A stretch of DNA of 64,000 nt from Tolypeutes matacus (Eukaryota; Chordata; Mammalia; Cingulata; Chlamyphoridae). Positions 38,993 to 50,399 of this stretch are shown one piece after another; the stretch's first letter is position 1; the number at the start of each line of letters is the position of its first letter. The notes beneath the pieces are model-generated. The model was not told the origin of the DNA. It was given only the letters and a program-made list of their open reading frames with translations, and did no database searches. The stretch spans positions 7,697,481 through 7,761,480 of the forward strand of contig JAKSZT010053769.1 in the NCBI GenBank assembly GCA_026826555.1. The letters are read 5' to 3'. A program made the position numbers and the translations under genes.

Positions 38993-40702
38993 CAGACACT
39001 CGTAAGAGCGTTCCCTCAGTAAATCACTTGCCAAGAATCTCACTCTCAGTTTCTGTCTCTAGGGTGCTAAGACAATTATTTTTTCTTATAATGTCCTCAT
39101 TCTCTCACCCTTTCTCCTGAGCCACGCTATAAGAATTGATCATTTTCCTACCATCAACTTTATCTCCAAATACCCCCTTGGACTAGCTAACAGATTCAGA
39201 GAGAAGGCAAGAAAGAAAGGAATCCAAACTGTTTCTCATGAAACATGAATAGTGGTGCATGTCTTTTCAATGAAATTAGAGACAACATTATTTAGAGAAA
39301 ATGGTTTTTCTCATAGACCATTCTCATTCTTATAGACCAAATGCTTATTTTCTACAAGTTTGAAACAAATTAGTGTGGTAGAGGCAGAAGAGAGGAAATT
39401 GCTCATCTATGCTGGGCATTGCTGCTAGAGAGTAGCATTTTTTAAAGGCTAATGTAGCAGCAAATGATAAATATTAAAGTGAATTCTCCAACTAATTCTA
39501 TGTGGGCATAGTTGAAATATCCATCTGTTGCATAAAAAGTATTTTTGGTAACCGAACTTTGGCCACTGATGCATTATAATTCTTTGGTTATCATTAAAAG
39601 AGTCCTGCTCCTTTGTCTATTTCAACAGTAAAATTATGTTTGACATATTCAGAATATTAAATAAAACAAACAGCAAGTGAAAAATGTTGTTAAATAAAGC
39701 ATGCTGTTTTATACTATATATAGGATCAACCTAGGGAAAAAAGCAGTAGAAGTAACAATCTCCTATTTTTTTGCATCCTCCCTGTCCCCCACCTCCACCA
39801 CAGTTTTGAGGTGCCATCCCAGGCAATAACTTCCTTGTATTACATATTCTCTAGTTCTTTAGAGAATCTCCACTTAGACCTACCTTTTCCAAAGAACATC
39901 CCATTATTCTTCCTTCTCTGCCATGCCCCTTTGCTTAATCCCTATTGAAATTTAACTGACTTTTCTTTTATTTGCTGTGCCCTGATTTTTTAACCAATAG
40001 GCCTAACCACCTACTCCTGCTCTAGATTTTTGTAGAGGCTTTGAGGAAACAATTCCTTAACCAAAACCTGTAATAACTAGGTATTGGCAAGTAATTAGAA
40101 TACTGGTTTACTTGTTTGTTTAATATTTATGTCAAGTGATAGTATATATTAAATCTTTGTGTACAAGTACAGCTTCCAACAATTAGGCAATATACTTGGA
40201 AAATATCTGTAACATGTACATAATTTTAATATACATGTGGAACAAGGAAACACTACAAACTTTTACTCAAACTTTACTCTATGTGTACTCAATTTGCCTG
40301 GATTTGACTGTTAGCAAAGTAGAAAATGTACTCATTATAACAGTTTGTTTTCTTTTTAGAGGAAGTAGCTTTATATAATTATCCAAGTTTAATTTAATTT
40401 GTATAGTAAATGCAATTAGGAAATGGATACTTCCTGGAAAGAAAGGAACCATTTCTCATAAATCATTCTGTCTATGAGTAACATGAGGATCTAGAATCTT
40501 TGATTTGAATATCAAGGACAACAATCTTTATCACTTTTATTTGTTCCCTCTTCCAGATAACTCTGGGTTTCCTTTAAATTTTGTTTTATAGATATTACAG
40601 CAGAAAAATACTCCAGATGTTTCTTAAAACTTTCAGTTGATCTGATTACTTGACTTATGGGATGATCCCAATCTGAACATTGAGGCTTCTATGGTCTTTT
40701 TT

Positions 40703-40703
<1 letters not shown>
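38993..40703 (+). other. ITGB8 intron 1, no feature recognised
   Basis: AT-rich intronic DNA. A more pyrimidine-rich stretch at about 39770-40030 has no recognised content. Confidence 0.4.

Positions 40704-40770
<67 letters not shown>
40704..40770 (+). repeat. (GT)n(GA)n compound microsatellite
   Basis: About 37 bases of GT repeat pass directly into about 30 bases of AG repeat. This combines a potential Z-DNA former with a polypurine tract in intron 1. It is uninterrupted and probably length-polymorphic. Confidence 0.95.
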
Positions 40771-40774
<4 letters not shown>

Positions 40775-41299
40775 ATCTATTTTCTCCCCCTTCTCACTTC
40801 TTTGTAGTCTCAAAATACTATGAATAAACTTATCATCTAAAACAGAGAATCTGACTGTCATGAATATGTAGTTTCGTGATTTTTGTGTATTCTATCCTGT
40901 TGATGATGGATATTTATTATATTCATGACTAACAGTTATAGAGGTCATTTTTCATGCATTATAAACATTTAATTCAGAGAAATAATTTTTAAAATATTTA
41001 GATTAAATCAATGTTCCCATTGCAGAATGTGATAAAGCTGAAGGTGTTCTAAGAGATTGCCAGTAATCCAATTCAGAGTCATGCCAAATCGTATTTGTAA
41101 GAGATTGGACTGATATGTTTACCTTTAACTTACTTGGCTTTTAAGAATAATTTTAAACAACTAAAATAAATTCAGTAAATTTTCACTCAATATCTATTTT
41201 TATATATTAGCTGTATTTTTTAAACTAAAATGTGTATAGATACAAATATATAATTTATTATTATATTATTTATTATAACATTACAACAGTTCTATTTAT

Positions 41300-41490
41300 T
41301 GCATGACTTCTCTTCCCTAAGCTCTATGCTTGGCGCCCTTTGCCTCACTTCATCTTCATCCTCATTTGAATGTAGGTATTGTTAGCCCTGTGTTACACTG
41401 AAAGGGATACAGACTCAGAGAATTTAAGTAACTAACCAAGGGGCACATAGCTAGTATGTAGCAGTGCTATGGAGATTTAGAAGTTTGTTC
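41300..41490 (+). repeat. MIR SINE
   Basis: The plus strand shows CTCTATGCTTGGCGCC, then TGTTAGCCCTGTGTTACACT and CAGAGAATTTAAGTAACTAA before CACATAGCTAGTATGTAGCA. This is the core and 3' region of MIR in the right order, with typical old-repeat divergence. Confidence 0.75.
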
Positions 41491-41643
41491 CTGTAGCCAC
41501 TTAGCAATGCTACCTCAGCACATGTTACCTCCAGTTGCAACTTAGTAGTAAAACTCTTAGCGTGTGCCCATAGATCAAGGAATACAATTATTTAGAGTAA
41601 ATACTTACTGGCAATATGTTTTTAAATCCTTTACTGATTTCTG

Positions 41644-42135
41644 GCCATTCAGAAGCTGAGGACAGGCCCAGTGTGTCCCCTCTTTACTAGGAAACTACTA
41701 AAGTTTCCTGTGGAATCAAAGTTGAATTTCATAAGAACATAATGGATGGAGAGGAGAAAAAACCTATGGTGGCTGTGAAGGCCCTGATGTCATGTATGTC
41801 AAATAGATATCTTCGGATGGTCATGAATTTATTGTAAAAGGAGAACATGCACTAACATCAAGAACAATAAAAGCCATGTTGAATGGCTCAGGTCAATTTG
41901 CTGAGAATGAAACAAATGAGGTCAGTTTTAGAGAAATCCCTTCACATGTGCTATCAAAAGTATGCATGTATTTTACCTACAAGGCTTACTACACTGACAG
42001 CTCCACCGAGATTCCTGAATTTCCAGTTGCACCTGAAATTGCACTGGAACTGCTGATTGCTGTAAACTTCCTAGATTGTTAAATAAAATAAGTTAAAACA
42101 AACTGTTAACTTTTTTCAGTAATAAATAAATAAAT
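41644..42135 (+). pseudogene. ELOC: Processed pseudogene of ELOC (elongin C)
   Basis: ELOC encodes the 112-residue elongin C subunit of the elongin complex and of VHL/SOCS-box ubiquitin ligases. This intronless copy carries a 5' leader, a coding region at 41742-42082 and 3' UTR ending in a degenerate AATA-type tail. It is bounded by perfect 20-bp target duplications (41624-41643 and 42136-42155). The coding stretch is 341 bases against 339 for the parent, fitting two extra A's near the start (the GAGGAGAAAAAACC run). This shifts the frame after about six codons. A premature TAG also interrupts the parental frame near 41803-41805. Downstream, the frame from 41876 stays open for 68 codons with [11 protein letters not shown] and [12 protein letters not shown], and ends NFLDC. 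It is not expected to make elongin C. It lies in sense orientation in ITGB8 intron 1. Confidence 0.95.
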
Positions 42136-43056
42136 AAATCCTTTACTGATTTCTGTCAATGCAGCACATTTTTTAAATGGCATGGAGCTTGTGAGATTCT
42201 GAGGACTAGAACAAATGATCACAAAAGAAGGATCTGAGCATACGCGGTTTAAAACATTATCAGTCTGCTTCCATTGGTTGAAGGATTTCCATTAGGATCC
42301 ATAAAACTTATCCTTAATGAAAAGGCAATGCTATATCATAAAGAACAAGCTGCTTAATGCAACATCACTGGAAAAATGGTAAACAAGCAGCTACCACAGT
42401 TGTCAAGAAGAACCACTCAGGAACACCATCTAATTAGGTGTCAGTGCCGAGGGCTGCTAGGAAACCACTGCAGGAAAGCAGCCTCCCTGCAATGTTGAAT
42501 CGGGGATGGGACATTTGAGCAGAACTAGAGATTGATGACAGACTGCCAGTGTATGTAAACAGCAGTTGTGCATTGGTACATACTCGGTGTAAAGAAAATA
42601 TCTACATGCACAGATTGGGTGTGTGTGTGCATGCATGCATGTGTGTGCGTGAGAGACAGAGACAGAAACAGATTCCTAGCACATACTAATAGCCCCCATA
42701 GTTGCTGGACCTCTCCGTATAAAGAATTGCTATAATAGGTGTGATATTTGTGTATTAGATATTTTACTTACTTGCATATTTTAAATCAAAAAAGAAACTC
42801 CTTAAAATTCTGCTTGCCAAAGTATATATAGCTTGTCTCCTATGAAGGCTAACCATGACATTCTCCAGAAAGAATGTTTGACACTGTTCCCATTTAGCTC
42901 AATTTATGTCCTTCCTCAAATTCTATAAACTATAGTGCCCACCTCCTCCATGGCCATTTGTGGGATTGTTTTTCTGTAGTTTTGTGAACTCTGAGAAATG
43001 TCAGCCCTGGAACCTGAGGAATTGAGAGAACCAATGTCCCTATCCCTCTTGGTCAT
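42136..43056 (+). other. ITGB8 intron 1, with GT/CATG microsatellite
   Basis: After the right target duplication, the interval holds a GTGTGTG-CATGCATGCATG-GTGTG-GAGACAGA tract at about 42618-42670. No gene is seen. Confidence 0.6.
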
Positions 43057-43758
43057 TGTGGCAGTTTGAGATTACTTTATGAATCCCCCCCAAAAAAGGA
43101 TTATGTTTGTAAACTAATCTGTTCCACTGGGTGATACCCTTTGATTACATTAAACTCAGCTGAGGGGCCTTTGATTAGATTACTTGATAAGATGATTTAG
43201 AGCTTTTGATTGGGCTATGTCAATGAGGCATGACTCAGGTTGCGTCTCAGCCCCCTTGCTAGGGCTGATATAAATGGAAACACAGAGAGAGACTCATTCA
43301 GACAAATAGAGGAGAAAAGGGAGCCAGCATATTTGATTCTGCAATGTGAGAGAGAGGATTGCTTAAGCACAAAAGCCCCAAAAGACTGGGCTCACGGAGC
43401 AGCTCAAGAGGAGACCAGCCCTACCATATACCTGATAATTTACAGCTGAACTTGAGAAGAGAGCAGAACATCCCAGACTGATATAGGAGGCCTGGAAAGA
43501 GACAAGCCCTATGCCTGGTAGATTCTGGAGAGGAAGGCAGAGACCTCCGCAAAGATAGGTGACTATTTTGCTTCACTATGTGGCAACAATTCCAGGGTCA
43601 ACAGTAGCTGACTGTGGTGAGAAAGTACCTCTTATGGTGCCTTGAGTTGGACTTTTCACGGCCTTGGAACTGTAAGCTTTTACCCCAATAAATACTCTTT
43701 ATAAAACTTGACACATTTCTGGTACTTTGCATTGGCAGCCCTTTGACAAACTAAAACA
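43057..43758 (+). mobile_element. Solo LTR, class III-like endogenous retrovirus, plus orientation
   Basis: This 702-bp element begins TGTGGCAGTTTGAGATTACT and ends GACAAACTAAAACA, the TG...CA limits of an LTR. It is bounded by 5-bp duplications GTCAT at 43052-43056 and 43759-43763, the length typical of ERVL/MaLR insertions. A poly(A) signal AATAAA follows TTTTACCCC near 43687. There is no internal viral region on either side, so it is a solo LTR. It is related to the minus-strand element at 48937-49576, with clear similarity over the first 150 or so bases. It lies in intron 1, 2.2 kb upstream of exon 2. Confidence 0.85.
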
Positions 43759-43856
43759 GTCATCATCCTTTTGTGTCTGAGGTTTGGGAAGACAGACAGG
43801 CACTAGAACTTTTTAAAGAAAACAGTCATAAAGCATAATACAATGCTTGTAAATTT

Positions 43857-43907
43857 CTATTTTATTTATTTATTTATTTGTTTGTTTATTTATTTATTTA
43901 TTTATTA
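43857..43907 (+). repeat. (ATTT)n microsatellite
   Basis: A tandem TATT/TTTA repeat of about 50 bases with a central TTTG variant. It is not attached to a visible SINE. Confidence 0.9.
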
Positions 43908-45995
43908 CCACACATACTATGGATGTAGGAGCCTGAAGTGGGCTTAAATCTGGGTTAACTTAGGACAGAGACAGACAACCTTCAGAAATAAAGGCCAGAT
44001 TCACAGGCTCAGCAGCTTACCACCCATGAGCCTGCAATCTTAACTGTCAGTGAAAAAGTCTTACCTATTGAGTGAAGAGTTTGGTCAGGTCTGAACTGAA
44101 ATAGGCTTAATTCCATGTTCCAATTTGGACAAGGCTAAGAGAGTTGGTAAAGGTCAAGTTAAGTGTGCAGATATGCTTGATGTCTAGACTTAAATTGGTT
44201 TTCTTTCTTGGAACAAAGCTAAAAAAGGTCACTCACTCTTCTGTATATTTCAAGAGTATTCAGGTTTGATATTTTTGCAGACTAGGTCAGATGGAACGCG
44301 AGGGAGTCTTTAGAGTTAGGCGGAGGAGGATTAGGGTAGAGCCGAGCTGGTAGCAAAGGAAACCCAAAATATTAGGGTTATTTTTAGTCCCTTGAATTTT
44401 AGGCTACATCTGAAAAGACCAATGAAGTTTGTATAACATATATAAAAGGTTGATATAAAGCCAGGCAGAGGATGGAAGGAGACAAAGAGAAGATATAATA
44501 GTACATCAGTAAAATTAGCGGAGCGTGCTTTTACATTAACCCACTGAGTATCTGCATAAATACAGAGGAGGGTGCTTCTCTGCTATGTTTTCTGCCCTGT
44601 ACTTCCTCCCTCTCTCTTTCCACTGCTAATGCCGATCCCATGCCACCTCCATGTCAGGACTATTTTTACCCTGTATCCCAGAGTGTTAGGGAAAGTTGAG
44701 AGAGAAGAAAAAGGAAAACATATCGGATGGGGCAACCAGAGATTATGTGATTTCTATGGCCTTGAAAACTACCATGTCCGTGGGTGCTTGTGTACACACA
44801 CAAACATGCACATTTTTCTTTCATGCCTGCTTTACTTTCAAGAAATAAGCACAATTAGAAGAAACAACATGAGTCAGCAAGGAGAGAGGCATCACTGCCT
44901 CCGCAGGCCATCCTTAAATGTACCCTCTTCCCCACTCCTGCCCATCCTCCTAAAGCAGAGCGAGAAACTCCTAACCATATTCCCATAGCACTGTGGTAAT
45001 ACCTCTCTTGTTGCACTTGTCACACTGAATTTTATCATTTGCTTAAATGGTTCTTATTTACTTATTTGAGCTACACACAGCCTGGATGTCTACTTCATTT
45101 ACTGTGCCTGTGGATGAGATGGAGACAGTAGAGTGATTCCCAGTGTCCTTGGGGCAGTTCATAGTAAAGGATAGACTCTAGGAACTATGTGATTGTTCCA
45201 CTAAAAATTCATGATCAAATAATATATGACTCATTCTGTATTCTAGTTTATATATTAAGTCTAGTATGATGAGCCTCTTTTTAATGGTAGAAGTAGTTAG
45301 TGGCCAGAGGGATAAAGGGAAATAGTTTCCAGGCACAACTACGTTATTAAAATATCACAGCCAAGTGTGGGAATGTATGGAAAGTGAATTGGTTGTGATC
45401 TTAAAGTGATCCAGTCTGAGAAATTAAATTGGGTCAACTAAAACAAATCATCCATTTTAATCACTTTACTTCTAAAATACTAAATTATGCCATTATGCCT
45501 GGTTCTGGTATCCTATGAGCCAAAATAGTCAATATTAACACAACTGGAATTCCCGTTATTACTTAATATGTCCATCAAGATTATTTCTCAAAAAGTTCAT
45601 TCACAGTGACTCAGTATGGATTTACGTGTTGAGGTTGAAGTCTGTATGTGATTATTTTTACGTGAAAAACTCTAGAACCAAAAACATCTACTTGGATCAA
45701 ATAATATAAATACAATGGAATTTCAACACATTAAAAAATTAAAATCACATTTCCATCACCTTCCCTTCTCCCAGTTTCTGAAACCAAATAATAAGTGCTA
45801 TCCAGGAAAAGATGTATCTATTCATTGCAGTGAGCAGGTTAACTCTTTCCAAAGCAAGTATATATTTTTGATGTCATGTATTTAAAACTGTTGTTTAACT
45901 TATTTCAATTTTCAAAATACACTTTGGTCTAGAATTGATCACACTTCCCAATATGAGAGCAAACCAATAACGCCTCCTTTTATACTCCATTACAG
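43908..45995 (+). other. ITGB8 intron 1, 3' end
   Basis: Intronic DNA without a recognised repeat, ending in the exon 2 acceptor. The acceptor shows a pyrimidine-rich CCTCCTTTTATACTCC before ATTACAG. A 138-codon ORF (44572-44988) has no recognisable family. Confidence 0.6.
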
Positions 45996-46081
45996 AAGAC
46001 AATAGATGTGCATCTTCGAACGCGGCATCGTGCACCAAATGCCTTGCAGAGGGTCCAGAATGTGGATGGTGTGCTCAAGAG
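45996..46081 (+). CDS. ITGB8: ITGB8 exon 2: start of the PSI domain
   Basis: This 86-base exon encodes residues 43-71 of integrin beta-8. With the last base of exon 1 it reads EDNRCASSNAASC, then TKCLAEGPECGWCAQE. The mature N-terminus of beta-8 is placed at about this point, so the signal peptide and mature protein divide near the exon junction. Five cysteines (in NRC, ASC, TKC, PEC, GWC) fit the disulfide-rich PSI domain of integrin beta chains. The acceptor is TTACAG. The donor after GAG is GTGTGC, with consensus only at the first two bases and partly around it. The intron phases are 1 before and 0 after. Conservation with known mammalian beta-8 is high, with a few substitutions (for example Thr-Lys before CLAEG). 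Confidence 0.95.
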
Positions 46082-47284
46082 GTGTGCTCTTTTTGCTTTT
46101 TTCTATTGTCCTCACAGCTGACCTTCTCTCTAGCATGATTTCATTGCCCTAATATTCTGTGCCTTGAAGGTGCTTCAGGAAAAGAAAGGTACAGCTGATC
46201 ATAAGGAAAATTTTATTTGGTTTTATGCTTGGAAATAACATATCTGGCTGAATAGAAAATAAAATATATTATATTTTTACTAGGAAAAGTATAGTAATTT
46301 TGAATGAAGTGCAAAGGATTTTATGTTTTCCATCTGCTCTATAGAGAAAATTGGCAAACACAGTAACTTTTGATAGTTCGGTAGGCTGAAGCTTGAGGCA
46401 TTAAGTTAAATATCCAAGTTGGATCTTACTTTCGTATGTGCTTATTAAAGAGAAGCAAGCTAATTTATTGGTTTGTTTCATTTGTTTTTAATTGAAATGC
46501 TTGGTGTTAAGTAGTTTACTCCATTTTATAACATGTACATCAATTCATTTGTTACTTACGGAAAATGTGCAGCTGTTCTTTTGACATTGACCCTGAGTTA
46601 TTCTGTACATTTTAAATTCTGTGGAATTGAGAATAATTCAAAAAAATGTTTATTGTTCAAAAGTAGTGTTTTTTTATCCCACCAAGGGACACAAATCCCC
46701 AGTAATAAACTTCTTAGTAGAGTATTATAATTCATTCCTTCTTTCTTGACTCTAAGTTTGTTTTCTCTTTTGTTGATGGCTTTATTTTTTTTATGAGAAT
46801 AACCTATTTATAATAAGTTGCACAAAAAAACCATGTGCTTATTTGGAGTTTCTTCTTTTATGAGTTTGCCTAGGGTATTTTACATTTACTTTGATGATGC
46901 CTGGGAGTTGGAACATACAGCCCTTTAAAGGCCTTTTGCTGGATGTGGAGGAAGATCTCTAGCTCCTCTCCCTCCCCTAAGTTTAGGTCAAAAACTGTGC
47001 ATACCATCATCTTTCTTACCTCTCCTATTACTGTTAGCCCAGAACTATCTCCCAGGAGTAAGAAGAAAGCTGAAAAGTATTAAAGACTGGTAGACATTAA
47101 TTTCCTCTTGAAGCAAATCAGGATAGAGGCAGGGAAGGAGTTCAAGAAACAGTAACTACTTCTGGAATAAGCCTCCCTCTTACTAATAGCCTGAAGGCTT
47201 CCCAGATATACTCTGGCTTCTACCAGTGGGGAAATCAGTGTCACTCATGAACTAGGCAAATGCTTCACCAGAGCTCATAGAATA
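46082..47284 (+). other. ITGB8 intron 2, 5' part
   Basis: AT-rich intronic DNA with no recognised repeat or exon. Confidence 0.5.
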
Positions 47285-47420
47285 AGAGGCAATGTCATAG
47301 AGAGGACAGTTCCAGAGTGTCTGGGTTCAATCCTGTCACTCTCCATGAGCACTTGACCAGACAGAATTCACTTTAGTCTCCGAGCCTCCCTTTCCTCATA
47401 TGTAAAATCTTGATGATTCC
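47285..47420 (-). repeat. MIR SINE, minus strand
   Basis: The inverted MIR core is seen as AGAGTGTCTGGGTTCAATCC, then GAGCCTCCCTTTCCTCATAT and GTAAAATCTTGATGATTCC. Confidence 0.7.
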
Positions 47421-47959
47421 TAACTTGGTTTTTCCTGACCCTAAACCAGTGCTCCATTTTGATTTTCACTCCATCCATTTTTTTTTCTACATCCCTGAGG
47501 AAAATCCTTAAACATCTGCAGTTTGTGCCAATTTGACACTGGCTGGTTAATACATTTGTGAGAGCAGTTTGAAGAAACTTTCAAAAGATGGTACAGCAAC
47601 CCACTTAGTCAAATGTAGCATGCCAGCCATGTAGAATGTCATGTTTCACAGAGAGAGAATCCCTTCTTCATCTCATACCTCTGACTCGCATGAAAATCTG
47701 GAGAGCCACAGATCTGGGATTAGCAGTGCTAGTCCTGCCATGCAAGGAGTACTCAAAGGAACAGGTGGTCAAATGGTAGGTGGTAAGCTAGGGGGAAAGG
47801 AGGGGCAGCTTCCAGATAGGAGGAAGCAAGCCTGTGCCTGCTGTTGGTCAGATCCTTCAGCTGGAGACCTCAGGGAGAACTTTTCAGCAATTCACTTGGA
47901 TGTTCATGTCCCAAAATATTCTTCTATGTAGGGCAATGTTGTCTAATTTAGGTGTTCAG

Positions 47960-48185
47960 AAAACAGGTTCTAAAGTAAGACTGACCTGGGTGCAAATCCC
48001 AGTTCCACTAGTTTCTAGTGATATACATTTTGACATAATACCCAACCACTTCAAACCTGGGTTTTCCCTATCTCTAAAATGGAAATAATAATTGTACCTA
48101 CTTCACAGTTTTGTGCAGAGTAAGTGAAGTATTATATGGGATGCCTTTGACACACAGGTGTTGCTTAAGAAATGGGAGTTGTTCA
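47960..48185 (-). repeat. MIR SINE, minus strand
   Basis: The inverted MIR is more complete than its neighbour: GACCTGGGTGCAAATCCCAG, CTATCTCTAAAATGGAAATA, then ATAATTGTACCTACTTCACA and the terminal GTGTTGCTTAAGAAATGGG. Confidence 0.85.
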
Positions 48186-48936
48186 TATATAGAAATTCAC
48201 TGAGACTCCAGAGCACCTCATTCAGGTTTAGGAAACTAAGAGGATTGCCTGTGCTCAGAACAGCCCCAGGAAAAGCAGCCAGTTGTGAACTCGGCCAATG
48301 TCCACATCACTTCCAGAAGGAGCTGTCTACTCCCTACAGGCTGACCTAACATCATCGAAAGGAAGAGTTTAATGGTTAATTTGGAAAGAACACCTACCAT
48401 TTAGAAACAGATGCGATTGCAGTCTTTCATTTCTAAACCAGCAAGGGTGGAGGGGCAGGGAAGGAAAAGGCAGTTTTCTCTCGTCATGATTAGAATAGAT
48501 AAACAATAACAAAATAAATCTGACTTAAAAATTTTTCAAAGCTGGTAAGAAGTAAGCTGTTGCTAGAAAATTTTGACAGGGTATACTCAGTTTGCTTACA
48601 TATCATGTGTAGCGTGTAAATCTTCCGTTCTGTAGACATTGTCTTCTCTTTCCCTCCTTACTATATGAAAGTAATTGGAAAATAATTAGGGCAGAAAGGA
48701 CCTTATCGATACCACTTAGTTTACTGCCTTCTGTCCCTTTTCTAACAAGTGTTCAAGATACAGTTTCTGAATAATTCTCTTCCTCTCCTGTATGATATGT
48801 CCAGTCCTGGGTGTGGTTGCCTGGGCAGAAGTGTTTAGAGGGCAGCCCTGGACATAATTATACCAATATATGTTATGAAGTGTATTCACTGTCAAAAGGG
48901 GAGATGATAGAACTCTTTTATTTCTGTTTTAGTAGC
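48186..48936 (+). other. ITGB8 intron 2, no feature recognised
   Basis: Intronic DNA up to the left GTAGC target duplication of the next LTR (48932-48936). Confidence 0.5.
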
Positions 48937-49576
48937 TGTATTAGTCAGCCAAAGAGGTGCTGATGCAAAGTACCAGAAATCTGTTGGTTTTTATATTTAT
49001 TTGTGGTAAAAGCTTACAGTTTCAAGGCCTTAAAGAGTCCAACTCAAGGTACCATAAGAAGTACTTTCTCACCCAAGCCAGTTGCCATGTGTTGAAGTAA
49101 GATGGCGGGCCTGGTTTTTCCTTCCTTCTTCCTCTTAAGGCTCTTTGGGCCCAGCTGCTTCTGATCTCAGCTGTAGGCTAGCATAGGCCCTGTTTGTTTC
49201 CAGGCTTCCTTAGCTCAGCTGCTCTGTTCTCTTCAGCTGCAAACTATCAGGCAAATGTCTCATCTTTCCTCCCTGGGCCGCAGAATCAAAGTTCTCTCCT
49301 CTGCCGTGTATATGGAGCTCTCTTTCTTCCTATGCCTTTTTCTGTGTGTCTTCTTGAGCAAGTGTCTGTTTATATAGCCCATCAAAGGGCAGGGACTTAA
49401 CCTGAGTTATACCCTACTGACATGGTTGAATCAAAGCCCTAATCTTAACATAATTTAGTCAAAGACAGCTCAGCTGAATCTAATACAATCAAAGGGGATC
49501 ATGCCCAGAAGAACAGACCAGTTTACAAATATAATCTCTATTTTTTGGAATTCATAAATAATCTCAAATTGCCATA
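48937..49576 (-). mobile_element. Solo LTR, class III-like endogenous retrovirus, minus orientation
   Basis: On the minus strand this 640-bp element begins TATGGCAATTTGAGATTATT, with TA in place of the canonical TG, and ends GGCTGACTAATACA. Perfect 5-bp duplications GTAGC lie at 48932-48936 and 49577-49581. The first 150 or so bases resemble the plus-strand LTR at 43057-43758 (shared TTTGTAAACTGGTCTGTTC-type segment). There is no internal viral sequence. It lies in intron 2, 2.9 kb downstream of exon 2, so related LTRs in opposite orientation flank that exon. Confidence 0.85.
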
Positions 49577-49734
49577 GTAGCCAACTTTGGAAGTTGTAAA
49601 AACTCAAAAAAGGATCAGTGAAAAACTTCATATTTATACCCCCAGATTATTATATTAAATGGGTGAAAGTAACAACTGATGTAGAGACAGCTGAGATATT
49701 TGCAACGTGGGCTTTTCACTCTCAAATAGATTTT

Positions 49735-49951
49735 TTAAAAATATATTTTATTTATATTTTTTACATTTTTCCCCCCTTAAGATGGCTCCCTTGTCTGTTT
49801 GTTCTTTGTTTTTGCTCATTGTCTGCTCATTGTTTTTGTTCACTGCCTGCTCACTGTCTGTTTTTATTTTCTTTAGGAGGCATCAGGAACCAAAACTGGG
49901 ACCTCCCATGTGGCAGGCGGGTGCTCAGCTCCTTGAGCCACATCTGCTCCC
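49735..49951 (-). mobile_element. DAS-type tRNA-derived SINE, minus strand (first of a tandem pair)
   Basis: On the minus strand the tRNA-like head GAGCAGATGTGGCTCAAGG is followed by a box-B-like segment (GGTCCCAGTTTTGGTTCC), a body rich in repeated GAGCAGACAATGAGC-like units and an A-rich tail. Its plus-strand left flank is CTCAAATAGATTTT (49721-49734). A decayed copy of the target, CTCAAATAT, follows at 49952-49960. Confidence 0.85.
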
Positions 49952-49960
49952 CTCAAATAT

Positions 49961-50385
49961 ATGTTTTTTTAAAGACTTATTTATTTATTTATTTCTCACC
50001 TCCCCCCATTGTTTTTGCACTCATTGTCTGCTCTCTGTGTCAATTCTCTGTGTGTTCTTCTGTGTCTGCTTGTCATATCTTTAGGCAGCACGGGGAACTG
50101 ATCCTGGGACCTTCTGGAGTGGGAGAGAGGCAATCAATCTCTTGTGCCACCTCAGCTCCCTGGTCTGCTGTGTCTCTTATTGTCTCTCCTCTGTGTCTCT
50201 TTTTGCTGCATCATCTTGCTGTGCCAGCACTCTGTGCGGGCCAGCACTCCTGCACAGGCTAGCACTCTGCATTGGCCAGCTCACTGCGTGGGCCAGTTTG
50301 CCTTCGCCAGGAGGCCCCGGGAATCGAACCCTGGACCTCCTATATGGTAGATAGCAGCCCAATTACTTGAGCCACATCCACTTCC
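49961..50385 (-). mobile_element. DAS-type tRNA-derived SINE(s), minus strand (second of the tandem pair)
   Basis: On the minus strand the head reads GGGAAGTGGATGTGGCTCAA with a clear box B in GGGTTCGATTCCCGGGG. The body carries CTGGCCCACGCAGTGAGC-like units and a second tRNA-like head near 50095-50160, so this may be a dimer or two merged copies. The right flank is CTCAAATAGATTTT (50386-50399), identical to the left flank of the first SINE. A 214-codon plus-strand ORF (49618-50262) crosses the pair and is an antisense artefact. Confidence 0.85.
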
Positions 50386-50399
50386 CTCAAATAGATTTT

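Noticed and set aside
49618..50262. 214-codon plus-strand ORF
   Set aside because: It reads across two minus-strand SINEs with their repetitive bodies. It is an antisense artefact of repeat sequence.
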